Source: Nocardioides acrostichi (GTDB lineage: Bacteria > Actinomycetota > Actinomycetes > Propionibacteriales > Nocardioidaceae). Taken from it: DNA of 64,000 bases. This document shows, piece after piece, positions 52,956-61,196 of this stretch; the stretch's first letter is position 1; every line of letters starts with the position of its first letter. The stretch covers positions 124,001-188,000 of the forward strand of contig NZ_JADIVZ010000001.1 in the NCBI RefSeq assembly GCF_015319165.1. Direction: 5' to 3'. Made by a program: the position numbers and the translations under genes. The notes under the pieces are model-generated. The model was given only the letters and a program-made list of their open reading frames with translations. It had not been told where the DNA came from and made no database searches.

Positions 52956-54332
52956 ATGGGCGTGAGAACGTCGATGCGCGCGGTGGCCGCAACCGCGGCC
53001 TTGCTGCTGGTCGCCGGGCTCGGCGCCTGCTCCGACGAGGGCAACGGCTCCACGCAGCCCAGTGCGTCGCCGTCCACCTCGGCCCCGCCGGCCGAACCCG
53101 TCGACCTCACCCTCGGGATGTTCGGTTCGAAGGCCGAGCTGGCGCCCTACCGTGACCTGGTCGAGCAGTACAACGCCATGACACCCGGCGTCACCGTCAC
53201 GCTGCGCACCTGGCGCACGCCGACGGCCGCCGAGAAGGCGCTGAGCGGCAACGACGCACCCGACGTCTACCTCGCCGCCCGACGCGACCTGCCGCGACTC
53301 ATCGAGGACAACCTCAGCCGCCCGGTCGACGAGCTGCTCGACGAGCGCTTCGTCGACTTCGGCGACGACTACTCCCGGGCCGCCCTCGAGGCGTTCTCGG
53401 AGAGCGCCCGGCTCCAGTGCATGCCCTACGGCGTCGAGCCGCAGGTCATCTACTACAACACCGACCTCATCGACTTCGACCGCATGAACAAGCGCGGGCT
53501 CGACGCTCCGAGCGACCACAAGCGCTGGTCGTTCGAGCAGTTCGCGGCCGCCGCGCAGTTCGCCACGCGTCCGCGGCGCGACACGCGCGGCGTGTACGTG
53601 AGTCCCACGATCGAGGGTCTGGCCCCGTTCATCTACTCCGGTAGCGGGCAGCTGTTCGACTCCACCGACGACCCGACCTCGCTCGCGTTCTCCTCCGGCG
53701 GCACCCAGAGCGCCTTGGAGCGGACCCTGCCGCTGTTGCGCAACGGGGCTCTGACCCTCACCGAACGGCAGCTGTCTCGAGCGAGTCCGCTCACGTGGTT
53801 CGAGCGCGGTCGCCTCGGGATGATCGCCGGCGACCGCTCGCTGGTGCCGCAGCTGCGCAAGGTCGAGGGGCTGCGCTTCGACGTCATGCCGATGCCCACT
53901 CTCGACTCCTTCACCACCACCGGCGACCTCACCGGGCTGTGCCTCAACCCCGCTGCGCCCTCGATCGGTGCGGCGGCCGACCTGCTGGTGTACCTGATCT
54001 CCGACGACGCTGTGAGCACCGTGGTGCGCACCGGCTACCTCCAACCGGCCAACCAGAAGGTGGCGCTCAGCGACGCCTTCCTCCAGGTGAACCGTGAGCC
54101 CCTCAACGCCCAGGTGTTCACCGGGTCGGTGCGCTACCTCAAGCTGCCGCCGCTGCTGAGCACGTGGAACCGGCTGCACCGCGCCGTCGACACCGAGGTG
54201 GCAGACCTCGTGAACGACCCAGGCTCGATCGACCTCGACGCCGTGACGAGCCGCATCGACGAAGAGTCGCAGCGGGTGCTGTCGCCCGAGAGCGCCAGCG
54301 AGAGCCCCTCGCCGAGCGCCTCCGGCGAGTAG
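52956..54332 (+). CDS. Orphan extracellular solute-binding lipoprotein (sugar-type)
   Basis: Lipoprotein of 458 aa with lipobox LGAC (Cys about 27) and a Ser/Pro linker. The family-1 binding fold is seen in the YRDLVEQYNAMTPGVTVTLRTW strand-helix, PDVYLAARRDLPRL, MPYGVEPQVIYYNTDLID and RGVYVSPTIEGLAPFIYSGSG. Family-1 proteins bind sugars or peptides for ABC import, but no permease or ATPase gene adjoins, so it must use a transporter encoded elsewhere or have another role. The C-terminus ends in a Ser/Glu-rich tail. A GGAGG-like site precedes ATG 52956; GTG 52962 is also possible. Confidence 0.8.
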   Translation: MGVRTSMRAVAATAALLLVAGLGACSDEGNGSTQPSASPSTSAPPAEPVDLTLGMFGSKAELAPYRDLVEQYNAMTPGVTVTLRTWRTPTAAEKALSGNDAPDVYLAARRDLPRLIEDNLSRPVDELLDERFVDFGDDYSRAALEAFSESARLQCMPYGVEPQVIYYNTDLIDFDRMNKRGLDAPSDHKRWSFEQFAAAAQFATRPRRDTRGVYVSPTIEGLAPFIYSGSGQLFDSTDDPTSLAFSSGGTQSALERTLPLLRNGALTLTERQLSRASPLTWFERGRLGMIAGDRSLVPQLRKVEGLRFDVMPMPTLDSFTTTGDLTGLCLNPAAPSIGAAADLLVYLISDDAVSTVVRTGYLQPANQKVALSDAFLQVNREPLNAQVFTGSVRYLKLPPLLSTWNRLHRAVDTEVADLVNDPGSIDLDAVTSRIDEESQRVLSPESASESPSPSASGE

Positions 54333-54356
54333 CGACTCCGGCGAGTGCCGCCGGGG

Positions 54357-55649
54357 TCAGCTCGTGGTCTCCTCGCCGGGCTCGCGCTCGGAGGCCAGGA
54401 TCGCGGCGGTGATGATCGGCGCCGTGATCTCGATCTGCCACGGGCGCGCGCCGTACTCGGCCAACCGCTCGGCGACGGCCGCGGGCAGTCGCTCGGGATC
54501 CCGGGTGCTTGGCGGCTTCCACAGCACGCGGCGCAGGTAGTCGGGGGTGAGCACGTTCTCCACCGGCAGGTGGTGCTGCTCGGCGTACGCGGCGACCTCG
54601 GGGCGCGCACGCTCGAGACGGCGCGCGGCCAGGGGATCCTTGTCGGCCCACGCTCGTGGTGCCGGCGGCGCGTCGGTGCGCGGAGTGCGGGTGGGCAGGT
54701 CGTCCTCGGGCAGATCGGCCACGGCACGCAGTGCGGAGACCCAGGTGGAGGCGTAGCGCTCGGCGCCGCGACCGTGGAATCCCTTGAGTCCCAGCAGGGC
54801 GTTGCGGTCCGTGGGCATCGCGCCCGCGGCGGCCGTGATCGCGGAATCGGGGATGATCCGGCTCGGGGTCACGTCACGCTTCTGAGCGAGGGAGTCGCGC
54901 GCCTCCCACAAGGCCCGGACGGCGCCCAGCCCGCGGCGTCCGCGCACCCGATGCAGCCCGGACGTGCGACGCCACGCCTCGGCTCGTTCGGCCGGCACGA
55001 AGTGGCACAGCGCGGCGAATTCCTGCTCGGCCCACTCCTGCTTGCCGGCCTCGACGAGCTCGGCGGCCAGGATGTCGCGCAGCTCGACGAGCACCTCGAC
55101 GTCGAGGGCGGCGTACTCCAGCCAGGGCCGGGGCAGCGGCCGGGTCGACCAGTCGACGGCCGAGTGCTCCTTCTTCAGGCGGCGCCCCAGGAGCTCCTCG
55201 ACCAAGGTGGCGAGGCCGACCTTGGGATATCCGAGCAGGCGACCGGCCAGCTCGGTGTCGAAGAGTCGGTGCGGGGTCAGGCCCTCGGCGCCCAGACAGG
55301 GGAGATCCTGGGTGGCGGCGTGCAGGATCCACTCGGTCTCGCCGAGAGCCTCCTGGAGCGGTGCCAGGTTCTCGAAGGGCACCGGGTCGAGCAGCCAGGT
55401 GCCCGCACCCTCGCGGCGCATCTGGATGAGGTAGGCCCGGTTGGAGTAGCGGTAACCCGAGGCCCGCTCGGCGTCGAGGGCGAGCGGGCCGGACCCAGCG
55501 GCGATCGCGGTACACAGGCGCGCGAGGCCCTGGTCGGTGTCGATGACCTCGGGCAGCGGGTCGCGGAGCTCGAGCAGGGGCGCGGGCTCGGGCTCGGGCG
55601 TGGTCTCGCCGGGCTCCTCGGGTGAGGCGGGCGCGGTGTCCTGGGACAT
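54357..55649 (-). CDS. rnd: Ribonuclease D (HRDC-domain 3'-5' exonuclease)
   Basis: Protein of 430 aa. The DEDD exonuclease domain is about 30-215: LALDAERASGYRYSNRAYLIQ (D and E), ILHAATQDLPCL, FDTELAGRLLGY, and LEYAALDVEVLVELRD with the last Tyr and Asp. HRDC-like helices follow (about 240-400, VRALWEARDSLAQKRD). The N-terminus is a proline/glutamate-rich tail. It trims the 3' ends of tRNA and other stable RNA. It is downstream of the DUF3000 gene (7 bp gap), the usual actinobacterial order beside hemE. Confidence 0.9.
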   Translation of the reverse strand: MSQDTAPASPEEPGETTPEPEPAPLLELRDPLPEVIDTDQGLARLCTAIAAGSGPLALDAERASGYRYSNRAYLIQMRREGAGTWLLDPVPFENLAPLQEALGETEWILHAATQDLPCLGAEGLTPHRLFDTELAGRLLGYPKVGLATLVEELLGRRLKKEHSAVDWSTRPLPRPWLEYAALDVEVLVELRDILAAELVEAGKQEWAEQEFAALCHFVPAERAEAWRRTSGLHRVRGRRGLGAVRALWEARDSLAQKRDVTPSRIIPDSAITAAAGAMPTDRNALLGLKGFHGRGAERYASTWVSALRAVADLPEDDLPTRTPRTDAPPAPRAWADKDPLAARRLERARPEVAAYAEQHHLPVENVLTPDYLRRVLWKPPSTRDPERLPAAVAERLAEYGARPWQIEITAPIITAAILASEREPGEETTS

Positions 55650-55656
55650 CGGCGGG

Positions 55657-56280
55657 TCAGTGTCCGCGCTGGCCGCGTCGGCTGGGCATCATCGCCACGC
55701 CGTCGGGCACCGGTGACAGTCCGCCGGTCATGCAGAGCAGGTCGGCCCAGGCGCCCACGTGGGGTTCGAGGTCGGGTGTGCCGAGGCCGTCGGCGGCGAG
55801 GGGGGTCCACGAGGCGCGGATCTCGACCTGCACGGTGAGCGGCTCGTCGTCCATGCCACCGAAGCTCTCGGTCGTGATGCGCGTGACGGTGCCGGACTCG
55901 GCGGTCCAGGCGGCGCCATGGCTCTCGAGGTGCTCGGTGAGGATGCTCCAGGTGGCCGAGCCGACCATGTCGTCGCCTGCGAGCTCGGACTCGACCTCGG
56001 CCCGGGCGTAGGCCACGCAGCGGAACGTGCCCTCCCAGGTGTCGTTGCCCGCCGGGTCGTGGAGCAGGATCAACCGCCCGGTCGCGAGCTCGTCGTGCTC
56101 GACCACGACGTCGGCCGACACGGCGTAGGACCACGGGGCGATGCGCTGGGGGGCGGGCATCTGCTCGCACACGATCTCGGGTCGCAGCCGGGCGCGCTGC
56201 ATGGCGGTGACAGCCTCCCGGAACTCCGCAGGCGGAGTCGGGGCGCCCGCGGAGGGGCGCATCTCCTGGCGCGCGACCAT
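55657..56280 (-). CDS. DUF3000 family protein
   Basis: Protein of 207 aa, a conserved actinobacterial family of unknown function normally found between hemE and the RNase D gene, as here. Seen: PPAEFREAVTAMQRARLRPEIVCEQMPAPQRIAPWSYAVSADV, ATGRLILLHDPAGNDTWEGTFRCVAYARAE, and a C-terminal VGAWADLLCMTGGLSP. No signal or membrane helix is present. It is co-transcribed with the RNase gene and divergent from hemE. Confidence 0.85.
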   Translation of the reverse strand: MVARQEMRPSAGAPTPPAEFREAVTAMQRARLRPEIVCEQMPAPQRIAPWSYAVSADVVVEHDELATGRLILLHDPAGNDTWEGTFRCVAYARAEVESELAGDDMVGSATWSILTEHLESHGAAWTAESGTVTRITTESFGGMDDEPLTVQVEIRASWTPLAADGLGTPDLEPHVGAWADLLCMTGGLSPVPDGVAMMPSRRGQRGH

Positions 56281-56351
56281 GGGGCCACCCTAGGCGTCGG
56301 CGTGTCGCGCAGATGTGCGAACACGCCGACCGACCTGCAACCCTGTGCCCC

Positions 56352-57413
56352 GTGGAGCCATCGGACGCCGCCCCCTCACCTGCTGCGCGCACGGCCGGCA
56401 GCGCGTTCCTGCGGGCCGCGCGCGGTGAGTCGGTGCCGCACACGCCGGTGTGGTTCATGCGCCAGGCGGGCCGTTCGCTGCCGGAGTACCTCGCGATCCG
56501 CGAGGGCGTCGGCATGCTCGAGTCGTGCATGGATCCCGAGATGGTCGTCGAGATCACCATGCAGCCGGTGCGCCGCTACGGCGTCGACGCCGCGATCTTC
56601 TTCTCCGACATCGTGCTGCCGCTCAAGGCCGTCGGTGTCGACCTCGACATCAAGCCGGGCATCGGGCCGGTCGTGGCCCACCCGGTGCGCACGCTGGCCG
56701 ACGTCGAGGCCATCCCCGACCTGACGCCCGACCACGTCGGGTTCATCACCGAGGCCGTGCGGGGGCTGGTGGGCGAGCTCGGCGCCACCCCGCTCATCGG
56801 CTTCGCCGGCGCGCCGTTCACCGTGGCCTCCTACCTGGTCGAGGGCGGTCCGTCGAAGGAGCACGCCAAGACCAAGGCGATGATGTTCGGCGCTCCCGAC
56901 GTGTGGGCCGCGCTCATGGCCAAGATCGCGGGCATCGCCGGCGCCTACCTGGAGGTGCAGGTCGCGGCCGGTGCCGGCGCCGTCCAGCTCTTCGACTCCT
57001 GGGCCGGCGCGTTGACCCCCCGTGACTACGCCGAGCACGTGCAGCCGTGGTCGCGCCAGGTGCTCGAGCGGGCCGGTTCGCTGGGTGTGCCGCGCATCCA
57101 CTTCGGCGTGGGCACCTCGAACCTGCTGGACCTCATGGGCGAGGCCGGCGCCGACGTCGTGGGCGTCGACTGGCGCACGCCGTTGGAGCGCGCGATCCCG
57201 GTCGTCGGCGACCGCGCCGTGCAGGGCAACCTCGACCCGACCCTGGTCTTCGCCCCCACCGAGGTGATGACCGCCCGCGCCGCGGAGATCCTCGACGCCG
57301 GCCGTGCCGCCCGCGGCCATGTCTTCAACCTCGGCCACGGCGTCATCCCGAGCACCGACCCCGACCAGCTCGCCCGCCTCGTCGACTTCGTGCACTCCTA
57401 CCCGCTCGACTGA
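56352..57413 (+). CDS. hemE: Uroporphyrinogen decarboxylase
   Basis: Decarboxylates the four acetate groups of uroporphyrinogen III to give coproporphyrinogen III in haem synthesis. It has 353 aa from the GTG at 56352; an in-frame ATG at 56313 would add 13 residues. The first option fits family length and a leaderless start. Signatures PVWFMRQAGRSLPEY (about 37-51) with the substrate-binding Arg, FSDIVLPLKAVGVDLDI with the catalytic Asp, GFAGAPFTVASYLVEGG, and C-terminal FNLGHGVIPSTDPD are all present. It is convergent with the DUF4349 gene. Confidence 0.96.
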   Translation: MEPSDAAPSPAARTAGSAFLRAARGESVPHTPVWFMRQAGRSLPEYLAIREGVGMLESCMDPEMVVEITMQPVRRYGVDAAIFFSDIVLPLKAVGVDLDIKPGIGPVVAHPVRTLADVEAIPDLTPDHVGFITEAVRGLVGELGATPLIGFAGAPFTVASYLVEGGPSKEHAKTKAMMFGAPDVWAALMAKIAGIAGAYLEVQVAAGAGAVQLFDSWAGALTPRDYAEHVQPWSRQVLERAGSLGVPRIHFGVGTSNLLDLMGEAGADVVGVDWRTPLERAIPVVGDRAVQGNLDPTLVFAPTEVMTARAAEILDAGRAARGHVFNLGHGVIPSTDPDQLARLVDFVHSYPLD

Positions 57414-57427
57414 TTCCTCATCCAGGC

Positions 57428-58429
57428 TCAGTCGGCGGCCGGGGCAGGGCCTGCGAGGCGCGGCCGACGGCGTCGCACGATGACCCAGGCAGGCACGCCG
57501 AGCAGCAGGGCGAGCACGCCGAAGGGCAGCACCGCGCCGGCCACGGTGGCCAGCCCGATCGCCAGCCCGGTGAACGCGTGCCAGCCGGAGTCCAGACCGG
57601 CCAGGAACCCGGACTCGTCGGTCTCGACCGGCATCGGTTTCGCGGCACCGATGCGCTCGAGGTGCACCGTGATCGTCGACATCGAGGTCTGGTCGGCGAG
57701 ATAGGCCCGGTGGCGCAGCAGGGTGTTGAGCTTGGCCTCGCGCTGGGTCAGCTCGTTCTCCACCGACACCACGTCACGGATCGAGCCGGCCCGGTCGAGG
57801 AGGGTCTCGATGCGGTCGATGCTGGCCCGCTGCACCCGGATCCGCACGCCGGTGTCGACGACCTGGCCCGTGACGTCCTCCGACGTACTCGTCGAAGACT
57901 CCAGCGTGGCGACCTTCTCCAGAGCGTCCATCGCCTCGGTGAAGTCCTTGCTCGGGATCCGCAGCACCAGCCGGGAGCGCCGCACCTGGCCGTCGTCGTC
58001 GGTCTCGGTGTCGCTGTCGGTCACGCTGCCGGCGAAGCGGTCGACGATCTTCTGCACCTCGAACCGGGCGTCGCCGACGTCCTTGGCGCGCAGACCCACC
58101 GTTCCCGTCGAGATGATGGCCGGCTGCAGGGCTGTGCTCGCGGCCTGGGCGCTCGTCGTGTCGGCGTCGAGGGTGTCGGACGTCGAAGCGGCGGCCGATC
58201 CGGCGACCGAGCCGTTGGCGCGAGCCTGCTCGAGGGAGTTCGCGGGCGCCTGAGCCAGATCGCGCGAGGCGCGTGCGTCGGAGCTGTTCACCGACGAGTC
58301 GGATGCCGCGGAGTCGGCGCTCTGGTCGCTGCTGCACGCGGCACCGCAGAGTGCGAGAACGGCGGTGGTGGCGGCGCCGAGGAGCAGACGCCGAGTGCGG
58401 GTTGAGCCGGGGCGGGAGGTCGGGTTCAT
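57428..58429 (-). CDS. DUF4349-domain lipoprotein
   Basis: Protein of 333 aa. Basic start, hydrophobic core, lipobox CGAAC (Cys about 32), then a Ser/Asp-rich linker. The DUF4349 domain covers about 100-300: IISTGTVGLRAKDVGDARFEVQKIVDRFAGSV, RLVLRIPSKDFTEAMDALEKVA, then a coiled coil (VENELTQREAKLNTLLRHRAYLADQTSMSTITVHL). One C-terminal membrane helix (about 295-318) is followed by a basic tail RRRRPR. It is anchored at both ends and its function is unknown. The ATG overlaps the LysR stop by ATGA. Confidence 0.85.
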   Translation of the reverse strand: MNPTSRPGSTRTRRLLLGAATTAVLALCGAACSSDQSADSAASDSSVNSSDARASRDLAQAPANSLEQARANGSVAGSAAASTSDTLDADTTSAQAASTALQPAIISTGTVGLRAKDVGDARFEVQKIVDRFAGSVTDSDTETDDDGQVRRSRLVLRIPSKDFTEAMDALEKVATLESSTSTSEDVTGQVVDTGVRIRVQRASIDRIETLLDRAGSIRDVVSVENELTQREAKLNTLLRHRAYLADQTSMSTITVHLERIGAAKPMPVETDESGFLAGLDSGWHAFTGLAIGLATVAGAVLPFGVLALLLGVPAWVIVRRRRPRLAGPAPAAD

Positions 58430-59352
58430 GCGGCTGTGACGGGCGGCTCGTCCTTCCGGTTCCGCGCCTCGCGCACCAAGAGGCCGGCCAGCGCACTCAC
58501 GGGTGCTGACGTGGGGGCTCCCGCCCGGTGGCGCATCGTGAGTCGCACCTCCGGGGCGGACGATCCGGCCAGGGGCCGCGTGACGATGTGGCCAGCGCGG
58601 TGCATGGGGTCGCCCAGCACGCTGAAGTCCGGCAGCAGCGCTCTGCCCAGTCCGCCGCCGACCATCACCTTGCCCATCTCCGCACCGTCCGCGTGGTGAC
58701 ACACCGCGGGCAGACGGCCGCCGAGGAGCGACAGCGCGACCCGGTGCATCAGATAGCCCTGGCGCATGGCGACGAACGGTGCGTCGTGCAGCGCGTCGAG
58801 CTCGACGTCGGGCTGCGCGGCGAGGGGGTCCTCGCCGGCGAGTACCGCGACCGTCGCGCCGCGCACCAGGACGGTCTCGGCCAGGCGGTGGGGGAGGCGT
58901 GCTTCGTCGGCGACGGTGACCAGACCCATGTCGAGGGATCCGTCGAGGAGCGCCTCGTCGATCTCCTCCTGCTGGAGGGCACAGATCTCCACCGTCGTCT
59001 CGGGGGTGGCCTCCTGGAAGGAGCGGACGGCGGGGGCGAGGAGAGTACCCGTCGCCACGCCCACGGTGCCCACTCGTAGGGTGCGCAGGGTGGCGGTGGC
59101 GTCGCCCGCCGCGCACCGCATGCGCTCGACCGCGTCGAGCACCTCGAGCAGGTGGGGCATGAGCTCCTGGCCCTGGCGGCTGATCCTGCTGCCGGAGCGA
59201 CGGCGGTCGACCAGGGTCACGCCGAGTTCGCGCTCCAGCTTGGTCAGCGCCTCGCTCAGCGCGGGCTGGGAGAGATGCAGTTGCTCGCCGGCGCGGCGCA
59301 GCGATCCGTGACGGGCGACGGCCTCGACGTACTCCAGTTGTTCCATGCGCAC
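58426..59352 (-). CDS. LysR-family transcriptional regulator
   Basis: Protein of 308 aa. N-terminal winged helix MEQLEYVEAVARHGSLRRAGEQLHLSQPALSEALTKLERELGV (about 3-45), linker helix, then a two-lobed effector domain starting TLRVGTVGVATGTLLAPAVRSFQEATPETTVEI. It is divergent from the organosulfur operon with a 147-bp AT-containing gap, the normal position for a LysR regulator of the facing genes. A role as CysB/SsuR-like activator under sulfur limitation is therefore likely but inferred. The start is ATG 59352 or 59346. Confidence 0.88.
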   Translation of the reverse strand: MRMEQLEYVEAVARHGSLRRAGEQLHLSQPALSEALTKLERELGVTLVDRRRSGSRISRQGQELMPHLLEVLDAVERMRCAAGDATATLRTLRVGTVGVATGTLLAPAVRSFQEATPETTVEICALQQEEIDEALLDGSLDMGLVTVADEARLPHRLAETVLVRGATVAVLAGEDPLAAQPDVELDALHDAPFVAMRQGYLMHRVALSLLGGRLPAVCHHADGAEMGKVMVGGGLGRALLPDFSVLGDPMHRAGHIVTRPLAGSSAPEVRLTMRHRAGAPTSAPVSALAGLLVREARNRKDEPPVTAA

Positions 59353-59451
59353 TGGGTGTCCTGGTCCTCTCCGGGTGGTGATCGGTCGTGCCTGGCGGCT
59401 CTGGTCGGCAACGGGCCGTGACGCAGCACCGCGACCGGCGACAAAAGACGA

Positions 59452-59463
59452 CTATATCTATAG
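59452..59463. promoter_or_regulatory. AT-rich dyad between lysR and the sulfur genes
   Basis: CTATATCTATAG has 5-bp inverted arms (CTATA/TATAG) and lies in a 30-bp AT-rich patch (about 59445-59478) that stands out in GC-rich DNA. It is 37 bp before the ATG of the decayed first sulfur gene and about 90 bp before lysR. A LysR binding site or -10 region is likely. Confidence 0.45.
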
Positions 59464-59499
59464 ACATACAAGACTTTTGCGTCCAGGGAAGAGAACTCC

Positions 59500-59892
59500 A
59501 TGACCACCAGTACTGCTTTCCTCCGACCCGGCCGGGGGTGCTGCCTCGGCCGGGTCGGGTGAGGTGTGGGGCGAGGTCGCACGCGAGGTTGCCACCCGGC
59601 TCGCTGCGGACGCCCTCGTGCGCGATCGCGCCAATCGGCCGCCGCACGCCGAGGTGCAGCTGCTCAAGGAGAGTGGGCTCGCCACCCTGCTCGGCCCTGT
59701 CGAGCACGGCGGAGCCGGCCAGCCGTGGAGTGTCGCACTGCGCGTCGCTTGGCCCTGGATCGGCACTGGCGCAACGCCCGCACGGTCGCCTCGCATAACC
59801 CGCGCATCCTCAAGGCGCGCGTGGTGGGGGCCGACCTCGTGAACGGCACCGCGCCGCCGCTCGCGTGGGCGGTCGGGGCCACTCGTCGATGA
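59500..59892 (+). pseudogene. Decayed SfnB-like flavoenzyme gene (internal deletion, two frameshifts)
   Basis: ATG 59500 (GGAAGAG ribosome site) opens TTSTAFLRPGRG but stops at 59562. One frame over, the coding sense resumes as SSDPAGGAASAGSGEVWGEV and runs to VQLLKESGLATLLGPVEHGGAGQPWS, the first helices of an acyl-CoA-dehydrogenase-like monooxygenase (compare EIDLLRRSGLLAITVPASLGGADLP in the intact gene at 61193). Near 59745 it jumps to ALDRHWRNARTVASHNPRILK in a third reading position, the family C-terminus (intact copy: LNLHRHWRNARTHTLHDPASWK). About 300 central residues are missing. It was once the first gene of this operon. Confidence 0.8.
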
Positions 59893-60002
59893 CGCCGACC
59901 CACGAGAGGTGTGGTTCCGAGAGGGGGTGATCGGTGTTGCCGATCACCCCCTCGGCCGGTCCGCGCGTGCCCGATGCGGAGGAGGGGTCGGCGTCGCGCT
60001 AA

Positions 60003-60030
60003 AGTCGTTTAAGTCAAGTAAGTTAGTCGT
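60003..60030 (+). promoter_or_regulatory. AT-rich promoter region of sfnG
   Basis: AAAGTCGTTTAAGTCAAG and the following TAAGTTAG form an AT-rich island with four AAGT-type repeats, 36-63 bp before the sfnG ATG. It is a likely promoter or activator site giving the operon its own start behind the decayed gene. No exact -35/-10 pair is assigned. Confidence 0.4.
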
Positions 60031-60065
60031 GTTTGACCCTCCCCTCACGAAAGGCACCACGAGTC

Positions 60066-61196
60066 ATGACCGCCTCCTTCGCGCCGTCCTCGCGCGAGCC
60101 GCAACCCCTCCGCTTCGCCTACTGGGTTCCCAACGTCAGCGGCGGCCTGGTCGTCAGCACCATCGAGCAGCGCACCGACTGGTCCTTCGAGTACAACCGC
60201 ACCCTGGCCAGACTGGCCGAGGACAACGGCTTCGACTACGCCCTGACCCAGGTGCGCTACATGGCCTCCTACGGCGCGGCCTACCAGCACGAGTCCACCG
60301 CGTTCTCGCTCGGCCTGCTGCTGGCCACCGAGCGGCTGAAGGTCATCTCGGCGATCCACCCGGGTCTGTGGCACCCGGGCGTGCTCGCCAAGTGGATCGC
60401 CACGGCCGACCACCTCTCCGGCGGCCGCGCCGCCATCAACGTCGTGAGCGGCTGGTTCAAGGACGAGTTCACCAAACTCGGCGAGCCCTGGCTCGAGCAC
60501 GCGGAGCGCTACCGCCGCGCGGAGGAGTTCATCCGCTACGTGCGCGAACTCTGGACCAGCGAGCACGCCGAGCTGTCCGGCGACTTCTACCGGCTGCACG
60601 ACTTCGACCTCAAGCCCAAGCCCCTCGCCGGGCCGGGCCGGCCCCATCCCGAGATCTTCCAGGGCGGCAACTCCACCGACGCCCGCGGCATGGCCGGCCG
60701 CGTGAGCGACTGGTACTTCGCCAACGGCAACACGCCCGAGGGCATCGCCGAGCAGATCCACGACGTCAACGACGTGGCCGCGGTGCACGGCCGGGTCGGC
60801 GCCGTCCGCTTCGGCGTCAACGGGTTCATGGTGGCGCGCGACACCGAGGCCGAGGCGCGCGAGGTGCTGCGCGAGATCGTCGACAAGGCCGACCGCGAGG
60901 CCGTCGAGGGCTTCGGCTCGGCGGTCACCCAGGCCGGCCGCTCCACCGCAGACGGCAAGGGCATGTGGGCCGACTCCGACTTCTCCGACATGGTGCAGTA
61001 CAACGACGGGTTCCGGACCGGCCTGATCGGCACGCCCGAGCAGGTGGCCGAGCGGCTGCTCACCTACAAGCGCCTCGGTGTCGACCTCATGCTGCTCGGC
61101 TTCTTGCACTACCACGAGGAGGTCGAGTACTTCGGCCGCGAGGTGCTGCCGATCGTGCGCGAGATGGAGGCCGCGGAGCTGGAGCGTGTCGGATGA
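60066..61196 (+). CDS. sfnG: FMNH2-dependent dimethyl-sulfone monooxygenase (SfnG-like)
   Basis: Luciferase-like TIM-barrel monooxygenase, 376 aa. PLRFAYWVPNVSGGLVVS, then RTDWSFEYNRTLARLAEDNGFDYAL, LSGGRAAINVVSGWFKDEFTKLGEPWLEHAERYRRAEEF and QGGNSTDARGMAGRVSDWYF match SfnG. With FMNH2 and O2 it turns dimethyl sulfone into methanesulfinate, feeding the sulfonate/sulfinate route. The ATG at 60066 fits the family N-terminus. The stop overlaps the next gene by ATGA. Reduced flavin should come from the reductase encoded at 63599. Confidence 0.9.
   Translation: MTASFAPSSREPQPLRFAYWVPNVSGGLVVSTIEQRTDWSFEYNRTLARLAEDNGFDYALTQVRYMASYGAAYQHESTAFSLGLLLATERLKVISAIHPGLWHPGVLAKWIATADHLSGGRAAINVVSGWFKDEFTKLGEPWLEHAERYRRAEEFIRYVRELWTSEHAELSGDFYRLHDFDLKPKPLAGPGRPHPEIFQGGNSTDARGMAGRVSDWYFANGNTPEGIAEQIHDVNDVAAVHGRVGAVRFGVNGFMVARDTEAEAREVLREIVDKADREAVEGFGSAVTQAGRSTADGKGMWADSDFSDMVQYNDGFRTGLIGTPEQVAERLLTYKRLGVDLMLLGFLHYHEEVEYFGREVLPIVREMEAAELERVG

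Noticed and set aside
52956..54332. Binding protein belonging to the importer operon at 48648-52208
   Set aside because: It is of a different family (sugar-type family 1), is separated by 750 bp and the PemK-like gene, and that operon already has its own binding protein.
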